This document shows, piece by piece, positions 1 through 8,264 of a DNA stretch of 64,000 bases. Numbering within the stretch: the first letter of the stretch is position 1; each line of letters begins with the position of its first letter. The stretch is from an uncultured Flavobacteriales bacterium (lineage in GTDB: Bacteria; Bacteroidota; Bacteroidia; Flavobacteriales_D; Crocinitomicaceae). The notes under the pieces are model-generated. The model worked only from the letters and a program-made list of their open reading frames with translations, made no database searches and was not told the origin of the DNA. The translations under genes were made by a program, and so were the position numbers. The stretch spans positions 62,001 through 126,000 of the forward strand of contig CALEIK010000027.1 in the NCBI GenBank assembly GCA_937876195.1. Reading direction: 5' to 3'.

Positions 1-2
1 TA

Positions 3-1292
3 GGTGGACAGTTTACCTCTTACGAAGGAATTGGAAGAAATCGTATTGCGCGTTTATTAACAGCTTGCGTAAATACAGCAAGTACAGACATTGTAGAAGC
101 ATGCGATTCATACACATGGATAGATGGAGCCACGTATAGTACATCCAACAACACCGCAACACATTTATTGACAAATGCTGCGGGTTGTGATTCTTTGGTA
201 ACTCTCGATTTGACAATTAATTACTCCAACACGAGTACAGATGTGATAGAAGCATGTGATTCACACACATGGATAGATGGAAACAACTATACTAGCTCCA
301 ATAGCACTGCAACACATTTATTGACAAATGCAACGGGTTGTGATTCTTTAGTAACTCTCGATCTAACTATAAACTATTCCAACACGAGTACAGATGTGAT
401 AGAAGCATGTGATTCACACACATGGATAGATGGAAACAACTATACTACCTCCAACAACACTGCAACGCATTTATTGACAAACGCGTCAGGCTGTGATAGT
501 TTAGTTACACTTGATTTGACGATTAATTATTCCAATACGAGTACTGATGTGATAGAAGCATGTGATTCGTACACATGGATTGATGGAAACAACTATACTA
601 CCTCCAACAATACTGCAACGCATTTATTGACAAATGCAACTGGCTGTGATAGTTTAGTCACACTTGATTTGACGATTAATTATTCCAATACGAGTACAGA
701 TGTGATAGAAGCATGTGATTCGTACACATGGATAGATGGAAACAACTATACTGCCTCCAATAACACTGCAACACATTTATTGACGAATGCTGCGGGTTGT
801 GATTCTTTGGTAACTCTCGATTTAACAATTCTGGCTATTGACATCACAGTAGTAAACAATGCCAATACTCTAACTGTCACTGAAGGTGGAGCAATCTACC
901 AATGGCTTGACTGTAACAACAATAACCAAGCAATTACTGGAGAAACAGCTCAAAGTTTCACTGCACTAGCGAATGGAAGTTACGCTGTAGAAGTGAGCCT
1001 AAACAACTGTACTGAAACATCCGCATGTATCGATGTGTCGACGGTTGGACTTACAGATTTGAACACTAAAATGAATGTATATCCAAACCCCACCAACAAC
1101 ATTTTAATCATTGAATATGAAAATTTCGAACCATTCACTTTTGAGATCGTTAATACGTTAGGACAAAAAACATTGAGTGGTCAATTAGCTTCTGAAAAAA
1201 CAATAATTGATATTCGTCATTTGCAGCCAGGGTTATATCTTTTGAGAATTGGTGGAGATAATGCCAATTTCTTTAAGATAATTAAAGAGTAA
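3..1292 (+). CDS. T9SS-sorted repetitive surface protein, C-terminal part (5' end outside window)
   Basis: The frame is open from the left edge, so only the C-terminal ~429 residues are seen. The visible part has about five tandem ~51-residue units with the shared core ACDSYTWIDG...TNAxGCDSLVTLDLTI, then a non-repeated ~80-residue linker with Cys pairs, then a C-terminal sorting domain beginning near 1072 (motif NVYPNPTNN...LGQ...LQPGLYLLRI...KIIKE). Such YPNP domains direct export by the type IX secretion system and are usually cleaved at the cell surface (family knowledge). The repeats resemble Cys-containing repeats common in Bacteroidetes adhesin-like proteins, so adhesion or a surface filament role is inferred, not shown. 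The ATG/TTG-like start at 168 is internal and should not be used. Confidence 0.85.
   Translation, partial: GGQFTSYEGIGRNRIARLLTACVNTASTDIVEACDSYTWIDGATYSTSNNTATHLLTNAAGCDSLVTLDLTINYSNTSTDVIEACDSHTWIDGNNYTSSNSTATHLLTNATGCDSLVTLDLTINYSNTSTDVIEACDSHTWIDGNNYTTSNNTATHLLTNASGCDSLVTLDLTINYSNTSTDVIEACDSYTWIDGNNYTTSNNTATHLLTNATGCDSLVTLDLTINYSNTSTDVIEACDSYTWIDGNNYTASNNTATHLLTNAAGCDSLVTLDLTILAIDITVVNNANTLTVTEGGAIYQWLDCNNNNQAITGETAQSFTALANGSYAVEVSLNNCTETSACIDVSTVGLTDLNTKMNVYPNPTNNILIIEYENFEPFTFEIVNTLGQKTLSGQLASEKTIIDIRHLQPGLYLLRIGGDNANFFKIIKE
72..830 (+). repeat. Five tandem ~153-nt coding repeats (51 aa units)
   Basis: Units lie at about 72-218 (divergent, slightly shorter), 219-371, 372-524, 525-677 and 678-830. 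Units 2-5 are each exactly 153 nt and nearly identical at protein level, differing mainly at the SHT/SYT position and in the residues after GNNYT. The similarity extends to the nucleotide level, which indicates recent expansion or gene conversion; the array probably continues left of the window only in diverged form, because unit 1 is already the most divergent. Confidence 0.9.
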
Positions 1293-1644
1293 AAACAAAT
1301 CTGAAATTGAACTGTGAAGGAGTATTTTGCTAATTTAAAAATACCCAGTACTGGGTATTGTAAATAATATACTCATAAGTCTAATTTCGTAGTCTACAAT
1401 TTCTATTAGTACCTAATATGAAAGGAAAACTCGTTTATAACGCTTATTTAAAGTTTGATTCAAAATGATTTTCAGAAAAACTATAAAAAAAGGTTGGCAA
1501 ATGCAGCTTTTATACCGGCGCGATAATGAAAATGAATGACAACTGGATTTAACTTAAATTGTTGATATCGTTGGTAAAATCAGATGTCCTGATTAGTTAC
1601 GGGAAGAACCATTTGAGTATACACAAAGAACTTTTTTAAAAACC
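1293..1644. other. Gene-free 352-bp region upstream of the small secreted protein block
   Basis: No credible gene. It holds a perfect 20-bp palindrome (1340-1359), a TTG at 1358-1360 followed after 21 nt by TAATTTCG (1382-1389, one mismatch to TAnnTTTG), which together could be a promoter, and a 16-codon ATG ORF at 1418-1468 of doubtful meaning. If the promoter is real, the 5' leader to the next gene is about 250 nt. Confidence 0.4.
1340..1359. promoter_or_regulatory. Perfect 20-bp palindrome, candidate operator
   Basis: AATACCCAGTACTGGGTATT reads identically on both strands. It has no T-tract and no loop, so it is not a terminator; a dimeric regulator site is the natural reading. It overlaps the TTG that could serve as a -33 element (1358-1360), so bound protein would affect the candidate promoter. 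The regulator is unknown. Confidence 0.45.
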
Positions 1645-2448
1645 ATGAAAAAAACAATTATGATGAAAAAAGCAATTGCACTCTTATCGGTACTTTTAAT
1701 GTTAACTCCAAGCACAGGATTCAGTGCTGAAGATGGGGCGCCACCAGCAAATGATGAACAATTTATTTTTATTGTTGCATACCCCGGCAACCTAAGCAAC
1801 AGTACAACCAGTTATGTGAGTGGCATCATTGAATACAATGGTTATGATGCCTGTAGTAAAGACAGTTATAATTCAGTTTCAAGTGAGCAATTATTTTCTG
1901 AAGCAGGACGTAAATTTTTAAGTTACTTGGAATCTGAATATGGTTTAAACAAAAGCGATTGGCAAATTCAATTTAAAGATCAGTCGGCATTTTCAAATTA
2001 TCCTTCCGGTTATTTTAAAGGATACGAAACAAAAGCCAAGGCCCAATATGAATTAGATTCGTATTTACGCAATAACGATCGCATCAAACGTACAAGTTTT
2101 ACTTATAAATGTCTTGTCGATTACAGTTCAAAGAGTACGCCTGCCCCTGTACAAAATAAAGCGGAGGGCAAGGCATGGTGGTGCACCTATTATTTAAAAG
2201 GTACAACGATGTATTTAACAAAAGTCTACAATAACGATTGCAATCATTGTCAAAATGAGATTTCTGCAGCTTTTGTAAAATGGCTTATACTTAATGATTA
2301 TGATCATCAAGCAATCACTTCCTATGTAGTTAATCTACAAGATGTAAATGAATCCGATTTGGATGAACGAAGAGAAGAAAAGATTCTTTGGTACAAACAG
2401 AAAGGGTATAATGTAATCAAAGTTAGTTTTACTTACACGGAAAACTAA
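1645..2448 (+). CDS. Secreted protein of unknown function with a duplicated ~100-aa domain
   Basis: 267 residues; function not recognised. Residues 1 to ~28 form a signal peptide (Lys-rich start, hydrophobic core, cleavage after FSA). Two domain copies follow: residues ~38-150 (FIFIVAYPG ... RTSFTYKC) and ~177-267 (WWCTYYLKG ... VIKVSFTYTEN). Each starts with a beta-like aromatic strand, has a helix ending in EY or NDY, and finishes with a charged helix leading to a strand FTY. The 126-residue protein two genes downstream is a third copy (KTYYYFAYG ... IYEFQY). Internal ATGs a few codons in (near 1660) are alternative starts that would keep the signal peptide. It lacks a T9SS tail, so it is probably periplasmic. 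Confidence 0.7.
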   Translation: MKKTIMMKKAIALLSVLLMLTPSTGFSAEDGAPPANDEQFIFIVAYPGNLSNSTTSYVSGIIEYNGYDACSKDSYNSVSSEQLFSEAGRKFLSYLESEYGLNKSDWQIQFKDQSAFSNYPSGYFKGYETKAKAQYELDSYLRNNDRIKRTSFTYKCLVDYSSKSTPAPVQNKAEGKAWWCTYYLKGTTMYLTKVYNNDCNHCQNEISAAFVKWLILNDYDHQAITSYVVNLQDVNESDLDERREEKILWYKQKGYNVIKVSFTYTEN

Positions 2449-2543
2449 GGGATGGGATCTTTTTGTTTCCACAATTAATAAAAACCAGGAATAACGGAAT
2501 TGAAAAATCTAATTAATAATATAAAATTATCTTATTAATCATT

Positions 2544-3236
2544 ATGACAAAATTAAGAAGATTTACAAAAGCTTTGTTGATACTAGTTTTTATTTGTGGT
2601 ACTAGTAAAACTTATGCTCAGGAAACACAAACCTTGACACAGGAAAAACTGGATGTCTTCTCTGCGATTTATCCTATTTTAGACAACGCACAAAAGGTTT
2701 ATACGCCATCTGGTAAATATGATCAAATTCAAAGTTGGGGACTTGATGGCGATAACGACTGTTACTATTGGTTTTATTCTTATGCGGGAACTATGGAACC
2801 GGGTAAGGAGAACGAAAAGTACACAGGTTACGATAAAGTATGGGTAGATTTCTCTAAAATTAAATACGTAAGTTCAGGAACAACGAATTTCGGTTATAAA
2901 TGCATTGTACTTTACGGTGAATCTGAAAGTATCAAATATCAAATAAGCAATTTTGATGATTATGGTAATAGAAGAGGAATGGGAGATTTCAATTTCGTTA
3001 GTGAAATAACTCTTCCCATAGATAGCGAGGAATTGGTAAGTCAATTTAGTTCATTAGCTAAATTATGTAAACAAGAAAGAGAAAGTAAACCAACAGAGTT
3101 CCCTGGATTAACTCCACCGCAGAATAATTATTCTACGTATGAAGAACCGTGGATAATGAAGGAGGAAGCCCCATTAGTAGTTGGACTAGTAGGAGGAGGT
3201 GTAATTGCACTTATACTGTTATTGCTCATGGATTAG
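2544..3236 (+). CDS. Exported protein with C-terminal membrane anchor, unknown function
   Basis: 230 residues. An N-terminal signal peptide (residues 1-25, ending TYAQ) is followed by a soluble ~175-residue domain with several Trp/Tyr clusters (DCYYWFYSYAG, DKVWVDFSKI) and a single C-terminal hydrophobic segment (about residues 207-229, VVGLVGGGVIALILLLL) that ends one residue from the stop. The layout implies a domain outside the cytoplasm anchored by its C-terminus. It lies 95 nt after the preceding secreted protein gene and 115 nt before the next, on the same strand, with which it may be co-transcribed. I do not recognise a family. Confidence 0.65.
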   Translation: MTKLRRFTKALLILVFICGTSKTYAQETQTLTQEKLDVFSAIYPILDNAQKVYTPSGKYDQIQSWGLDGDNDCYYWFYSYAGTMEPGKENEKYTGYDKVWVDFSKIKYVSSGTTNFGYKCIVLYGESESIKYQISNFDDYGNRRGMGDFNFVSEITLPIDSEELVSQFSSLAKLCKQERESKPTEFPGLTPPQNNYSTYEEPWIMKEEAPLVVGLVGGGVIALILLLLMD

Positions 3237-3351
3237 GATTTATGTACTCCTTAATCAGCATAGAATAAATTAAGAAAAAACAGAGCAAGCCGAAAATCAG
3301 GATAGCGGGTCGGTGATATTATTAAATTACTAAAAAACCAAAACAACAATT

Positions 3352-3732
3352 ATGAAAAAACTACTAACAATTTGCCTTTTAATGGCAACAACGTTTGCGT
3401 TAAATGCTCAAGAAAGTAAAACCTATTACTATTTTGCCTACGGCACTGAAACTGGTATCCTTGATAAAGTATATATCACACCCTTAAAAAATATTACCAT
3501 CAACGAAAAAACGCATTATGCCATAACAGATGCTAGTGCAGCAAATCAATTTAGAGATTTTATGGAGGCAGAATATAATAATTTGAATGGAAGATTTTTT
3601 CCAGATGGAGAAGTTTATTTAAGTGGGCATTTTGATGAGGCAACGGCAACAGAATATTATAGAAGCACCTTAAAACGTTACGAGAGTGTTGTTAAGATCT
3701 ACGAATTTCAATATATACCAGAAGAAAAATAA
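3352..3732 (+). CDS. Small secreted protein, single copy of the domain duplicated in the 1645-2448 gene
   Basis: 126 residues with a signal peptide (residues 1-20, cleaved near LNAQES). The mature part matches each half of the 267-residue protein at 1645-2448 in layout: an aromatic first strand (YYYFAYG), a DKVY strand, a helix FRDFMEAEYN, and a final charged helix leading to KIYEFQY. No catalytic motif is visible. A function is not known; clustering with its paralogue suggests a common role outside the cytoplasm. Confidence 0.65.
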   Translation: MKKLLTICLLMATTFALNAQESKTYYYFAYGTETGILDKVYITPLKNITINEKTHYAITDASAANQFRDFMEAEYNNLNGRFFPDGEVYLSGHFDEATATEYYRSTLKRYESVVKIYEFQYIPEEK

Positions 3733-3837
3733 AATAACAATGAATGAATTATTCTCAAGAAACAATTTTAAATTAAACACTAAAATAACAATCTTTGTAA
3801 GCGGTAGTCGAACTACATGACATTTAACTAAACTAAT

Positions 3838-4293
3838 TTATTCCACTGCATTCACCACCTTTCTTTTCTCTATTCTTTTCTCGGTGGTTTTAACCGTTTT
3901 TGTTTCCTCTAGCTCTTTGATTTTCTTCTCCGCTGCTTCTCCTATATATACTTCCTCTTTCACAACTCCGTTTTCCGTTGTCTTTATTCTCAGTTCACGT
4001 TGGCCATCCACCTCATTAATCAAAATCTCTTCGTCTGTTTCCTTCACTAACGACGTTTCCTGTTCTTGATTATTGTCAATTTCTGCGAGTTTAGCTTTTG
4101 CTTCTTCACCCGTATATACTTCCTGAGAAGACATTGTACCACTCGTTGTTCTAATGATCAGTTTCATCTCGCCGTTCTCATCTTCAATGATAACTTCCTT
4201 TTTCACTTCGATACTGTTTTTTTCCTGCGCCATAACATTCATGGTCAGTGTTGACACTAAAAGGAATGTGCCTATTGTCAGTGCTTTTTTCAT
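3838..4293 (-). CDS. Secreted acidic two-repeat protein of unknown function
   Basis: 151 residues from the ATG at 4293; the longer frame to 4329 would put a charged stretch before the signal peptide and is unlikely. The signal peptide is MKKALTIG...NVMAQ (residues 1-23). The mature protein contains two tandem ~45-residue units of the form EVxIxDExGxxxLxIxTT..G....EVYxGEEAxxKxxEI, then a basic Lys/Arg/Thr-rich tail. The unit is beta-strand-rich with a terminal helix. It faces the aminotransferase gene on the opposite strand across a 125-bp divergent region. Family not recognised. Confidence 0.65.
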   Translation of the reverse strand: MKKALTIGTFLLVSTLTMNVMAQEKNSIEVKKEVIIEDENGEMKLIIRTTSGTMSSQEVYTGEEAKAKLAEIDNNQEQETSLVKETDEEILINEVDGQRELRIKTTENGVVKEEVYIGEAAEKKIKELEETKTVKTTEKRIEKRKVVNAVE

Positions 4294-4418
4294 GAGATAT
4301 TTTTTTTCAATAATACGACACTTTTCCATAAGTAAAGAAAATCATCACGTTAAATGATGTTAAGACCTCTGAATTTCCAAGATGGTTTTTATTTTTACAT
4401 TTATCACAAACTAAACGT

Positions 4419-5546
4419 ATGTCAAAACTACCGAATGTTGGCGCTACGATATTCAGCACGATGTCTAAATTAGCGTCTGAGCATAATGCAATTAATTTGT
4501 CACAAGGGTTCCCCAACTTTCCTGTGGACGACTTACTGACTTCCATTCTAGAAAAAAGTGCCCAACTGAGCGTACATCAGTATGCCCCAATGCCAGGAAG
4601 TCCGGTTCTGATGCAACACATTGCCTCACTGATTGAATCCAGTTATTCCAGAACGGTCTCTATAGAAGATGAATTACTGGTAACTGCAGGTGCCACTCAG
4701 GGCATTTTTACAACGATACTTGCGCTCATTAAATCAGGCGATGAAGTAATTATTCTAGATCCGAGCTATGATTGTTATGAACCTGCTGTTTTAGTAGCTG
4801 GTGGAATTCCAATTCGCATTTCATTGAACAATGATTTCAACCCTGATTGGGATCGCATTCAAAACGCAGTTAGTGCCAAGACAAAAATGATTATTACCAA
4901 TAACCCACACAATCCTTCGGGACGAGTTTGGACAGAATCGGACATGATAGCTCTAGAAAGCATTGTAGAGAAAAACGAAAAATTACTTGTCCTGTCAGAT
5001 GAAGTGTACGAGTTTATCACCTTTGGAAATCGACATATTTCCGTCAACTCCAGAAAAAAACTAATCGACAACAGCATTATCGTTTCTTCGTTTGGAAAAA
5101 CGTTTCATATCACCGGATGGAAGGTTGGATACCTCGTCGCGCCAAAAAAATGGATGGATGAAATTAAAAAAGTACATCAGTTCAATGTATTCAGCGTAAA
5201 TAGCGTTGCACAGCATTGCATCGCTACCTATCTTCCACAAAAAGATGTTCAAACTCTTGGTGCATTTTACCAAGGCAAGCGTGATTTTTTCAGAAATCGA
5301 CTAGCGGACTCCAAATTTAAATTGCTCCCTTGTGAAGGCACATATTTTCAAACTGCCAATTATTCTGAAATTTCCAATAAGGGCGACGTTGATTTTTGTG
5401 AAGAATTGACTAAAAAATATGGTGTTGCCGCCATTCCGGTTTCAGTATTCAACAGCGACGCGAAGGATTCAAACATTGTGCGTTTTTGCTTTGCAAAAGA
5501 TGATGAAACGCTCATAAAAGCAACCGAACGATTATGCAAGATTTAA
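4419..5546 (+). CDS. PLP-dependent aminotransferase, class I (methionine/glutamine aminotransferase type)
   Basis: 375 residues, fold-type I aminotransferase. Visible signatures are the substrate/PLP region NPHNPSGRVW (~162), the SDEVYE aspartate (~193) and the Schiff-base lysine Lys227 in SSFGKTFHITGWKVGY. The sequence pattern NLSQGFPNFPVD at the N-terminus is typical of the kynurenine aminotransferase/glutamine transaminase K and YbdL methionine aminotransferase group. The gene overlaps the downstream omega-amidase by 13 nt, which supports a glutamine- or asparagine-using transaminase whose 2-oxo amide product is removed by the amidase, as in methionine salvage. Cytoplasmic. Exact substrate is inferred. 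Confidence 0.88.
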   Translation: MSKLPNVGATIFSTMSKLASEHNAINLSQGFPNFPVDDLLTSILEKSAQLSVHQYAPMPGSPVLMQHIASLIESSYSRTVSIEDELLVTAGATQGIFTTILALIKSGDEVIILDPSYDCYEPAVLVAGGIPIRISLNNDFNPDWDRIQNAVSAKTKMIITNNPHNPSGRVWTESDMIALESIVEKNEKLLVLSDEVYEFITFGNRHISVNSRKKLIDNSIIVSSFGKTFHITGWKVGYLVAPKKWMDEIKKVHQFNVFSVNSVAQHCIATYLPQKDVQTLGAFYQGKRDFFRNRLADSKFKLLPCEGTYFQTANYSEISNKGDVDFCEELTKKYGVAAIPVSVFNSDAKDSNIVRFCFAKDDETLIKATERLCKI

Positions 5547-6304
5547 GAATTTCTCTGGTTCAAGCTGAGCAGGTATGGGAAAACAAAACCTCCAATTTTG
5601 CAAACTACGACCGTTTGCTTAAGGACGTTTCTACTGATTTAATTCTACTTCCAGAAATGTTTCAAACAGGGTTTAGCATGAATACTACTGAACTTGCTGA
5701 AAACTGGAAGGGAAACCCATCGCTTGAGTGGTTGAAAAAAATTGCTTCCCAAAAAAATGCTGCCGTTTACACGAGTTTAATGATCAAAGACGGAAATGAA
5801 TTTTTTAATCGAGGGGTATTCGTCTATCCGAATGGTAAGGTAGAAAAATACGACAAGCGAAAAACGTTTAGTTTGGCAAATGAGAACAGTTATTTTAGTT
5901 CTGGCACTGAACCCACAATCGTTGATTATTTAGGATGGAAACTCCAACTACAGATTTGTTATGATCTGCGGTTTCCTGAAATAATGAGAAACTATGTCTT
6001 ACCCAACCTTTCAACCGCTTATGACGTTCTATTGTTTGTAGCGAACTGGCCTGAGAAGAGAATTTCCCACTGGAATGCCCTTTTAAAAGCCAGAGCAATA
6101 GAGAACCAATGCTTTGTAGCCGCAGTGAACCGTGTAGGAAAAGATGAAAAACAGCTTACTTACAACGGGGAATCTAAAGGATTCAATGCTTTGGGAGAAG
6201 AAATGAATCGCTCAGAAGAGAGGGAAATTGTTATTAACTTGATTTTGAATAAAAAAGAACTCATTGACACGCAAAAAACACTTCCTTTTTTGAAGGATTG
6301 TTAA
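5534..6304 (+). CDS. Omega-amidase, nitrilase superfamily (YafV/Nit2 type)
   Basis: 256 residues, the normal length for this group. The nitrilase triad is visible: Glu41 in LLPEMFQTGFSM, Lys108 in YDKRKTFSLANEN and Cys142 in QICYDLRFPE. The DKRxxF and CYDLRFP motifs are those of omega-amidases, which hydrolyse 2-oxoglutaramate or 2-oxosuccinamate to the 2-oxo acid and ammonia (family knowledge). The start ATG lies inside the last codons of the aminotransferase (13-nt overlap), indicating translational coupling and a shared pathway. Confidence 0.88.
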   Translation: MQDLRISLVQAEQVWENKTSNFANYDRLLKDVSTDLILLPEMFQTGFSMNTTELAENWKGNPSLEWLKKIASQKNAAVYTSLMIKDGNEFFNRGVFVYPNGKVEKYDKRKTFSLANENSYFSSGTEPTIVDYLGWKLQLQICYDLRFPEIMRNYVLPNLSTAYDVLLFVANWPEKRISHWNALLKARAIENQCFVAAVNRVGKDEKQLTYNGESKGFNALGEEMNRSEEREIVINLILNKKELIDTQKTLPFLKDC

Positions 6305-6341
6305 AATTTTGACAATGCTTAGGTTCTTATGAAGATTATAT

Positions 6342-6349
6342 TATATTTG
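6342..6349 (+). promoter_or_regulatory. -7 box of the T9SS protein gene
   Basis: TATATTTG matches the Bacteroidetes primary sigma -7 consensus TAnnTTTG and lies 23 nt before the ATG. No good TTG is seen at the usual 17-23 nt upstream (TTTTG at 6307-6311 is too far), so the -33 element is weak. Confidence 0.5.
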
Positions 6350-6372
6350 TAACACTTAAAAATAAAATAGAC

Positions 6373-8211
6373 ATGAAAAAAATTTACTTAACTCTTGCTT
6401 TAGCAGGAATAATGGTTACTGGTGCTTTTGCACAAGTAAAGGTAAACCAACATAGTTTTGGTTTACAAAAAGAACAGTTGTTTACCAATAACGCGATTAG
6501 CAATATTGAAGAACAAGGAACCTACAGTACAAAAGGTGGAACTCTCTGGAGCGAGGATTTCAATGGTGGCTTCACTACTGCAAATGGAACGTGGACTACA
6601 GATGATGCCGATGGTGATGAGTGGAAATACACCACTATGTCTTCAACGGGACAATATGCTGCAGGGCCTCCTTATACTCAGTTTACTTCTACTACCGCAG
6701 CAAACGGTTTTATGATTTTTGACTCAGATTCACTGAATCCAGGGGCAGGAGCTACCAGTTTTGTTGCTTCTCTCATCTCTCCTCCGATTGATTTAACTGG
6801 AGCAACTAGTGCACAGTTGGTGATGGAACATGATTTCAGATGGTGTTGTTTAGGATCACATATACTTACAGTTTCTGTATCTTCGGATAATGGGGTTACT
6901 TGGTCAACACCAATTGATTTGATTAGCGGGACACAGCCAAACGATACATATGAAGAGACTACCGGAGGTCTTGAAATTTCAAGAAATATTACTTCCCTTG
7001 CAGCTGGTAATACTGTTTTATTGAAATTCACTTGGGACGGTACTGGTGGTAACTCTCATTATTACTGGACAATTGATGATATTTCTATTGTGCAAGCACC
7101 AAACAACGACCTAGTGGCGGGACCATCTTATTGGGGTTCAGAAGGTTTACACTATTACCAAATTCCAACTACACAAGTTGCACCAATTGATTTTTCTGGG
7201 TTTGCAGAAAACAATGGAAACCTTGCTCAAACGAATGCTGTTTTAACAGTTGACGTTGATGCCGGTGCTACTTTTACTGGTTCAAGTGCTACAACAGCTA
7301 GTATCGCTCCTGGAGCTTCTGATAGTTTGTTCATTACAACTCAGTTTACTCCAACAGCTACTCCTGCATCTTACGATATAACGTGGGGAGTTTCGCAAAC
7401 TGAAGTTGATGAGGTTCCTGCTAACAATAGCTTTGATGATATTACTATGGAAGTTACAAACTTTATGTACGCTAGAGATCACGGAACGATAACGGGGAAC
7501 ACGTACAACCAAGGAGAAGGATACGAAGTTGGTAACTTGTTTGATATCTGGACAGATCAAGAATTGAAAGCAATTGATGTGCGTTTGAGCAGCTTTACTG
7601 AGATTGGATCACAAATCTATGTGAAAATTTACTCTATTGATGGTTCTGGAAACTTTGTTCAAGAACAACAATCTAACTATCATGATGTTGTTGCTGGTGA
7701 CTTAACTGGTTTCATCACATTGGACTTACTTTTCCCTGTAACATTGACTAACGCTAACTTGACTTACTTAGCGGTTGTTGCGTCTGACGGAGATGGAGGA
7801 GCGACTAATGATATGGTTGTTGCTACTGCTGGTAACTCAGAGCCTCAAACGTCATTCTACTATGATGCTACGGATCTTACTTGGTACTATACAACTAGTA
7901 CTCCAATGGTACGATTGAATTTTGATGATTTCTCTGGAGTTAACGAAAGCGAAGCAGTTTCAGGAGTTAGTGTTTATCCAAACCCTGCGTCTGATAATAT
8001 CGCTGTTAATTATAGCTTGAACAATGCATCTGACGTAACAATTGAATTAGTTGATGTTGCTGGTAAAATTGCTGCTACTCAATCAGTAGTTGCTCAAGAA
8101 GCTGGAACAAACAACGTTTCATTTGAAACAAGTTCACTTAATGCTGGTGTTTATTTCGTAAACATTCACACTGAGGCAGGTTCAATTACAAAGAAGTTTA
8201 TCAAGAAATAA
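6373..8211 (+). CDS. Secreted T9SS-sorted protein with jelly-roll-like domain
   Basis: 612 residues. Signal peptide at 1-20 (MKKIYLTLALAG...AFAQ). From ~residue 55 a lectin-like/MAM-like beta-sandwich follows (WSEDFNGGFTTANGTW ... YYWTIDDISIVQ, to ~240), a pattern seen in many Bacteroidetes secreted proteins; then a region with CARDB-like features (NNGNLAQTNAVLTVDV, ~275-360), and a further beta domain (~365-520). The C-terminal ~80 residues are a type A sorting domain (VSVYPNPASDNIAV ... LNAGVYFVNI ... KKFIKK). It carries no peptidase or hydrolase motif that I can see, so cargo function is unknown. It is followed by a strong terminator. Confidence 0.85.
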   Translation: MKKIYLTLALAGIMVTGAFAQVKVNQHSFGLQKEQLFTNNAISNIEEQGTYSTKGGTLWSEDFNGGFTTANGTWTTDDADGDEWKYTTMSSTGQYAAGPPYTQFTSTTAANGFMIFDSDSLNPGAGATSFVASLISPPIDLTGATSAQLVMEHDFRWCCLGSHILTVSVSSDNGVTWSTPIDLISGTQPNDTYEETTGGLEISRNITSLAAGNTVLLKFTWDGTGGNSHYYWTIDDISIVQAPNNDLVAGPSYWGSEGLHYYQIPTTQVAPIDFSGFAENNGNLAQTNAVLTVDVDAGATFTGSSATTASIAPGASDSLFITTQFTPTATPASYDITWGVSQTEVDEVPANNSFDDITMEVTNFMYARDHGTITGNTYNQGEGYEVGNLFDIWTDQELKAIDVRLSSFTEIGSQIYVKIYSIDGSGNFVQEQQSNYHDVVAGDLTGFITLDLLFPVTLTNANLTYLAVVASDGDGGATNDMVVATAGNSEPQTSFYYDATDLTWYYTTSTPMVRLNFDDFSGVNESEAVSGVSVYPNPASDNIAVNYSLNNASDVTIELVDVAGKIAATQSVVAQEAGTNNVSFETSSLNAGVYFVNIHTEAGSITKKFIKK

Positions 8212-8232
8212 TATTGATAATTAAATAACTTT

Positions 8233-8264
8233 AAGGTCGTCAACGTTGTTGGCGACCTTTTTTT
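8233..8264 (+). terminator. Intrinsic terminator abutting the next start codon
   Basis: AAGGTCGTCAAC, loop GTT, GTTGGCGACCTT: a 12-bp stem with one G-T wobble, followed by a continuous T-run that ends at 8264. The ATG of the next gene is at 8265, so a transcript stopped here would end exactly at the downstream start codon. Confidence 0.9.

Noticed and set aside
72..830. Regularly spaced repeats that might look like a CRISPR array
   Set aside because: The period is 153 nt, the whole unit is coding and conserved in frame, and there are no unique spacers.
1418..1468. 16-codon ATG ORF in the leader upstream of 1645
   Set aside because: No supporting signal or conservation; expected by chance in AT-rich sequence.
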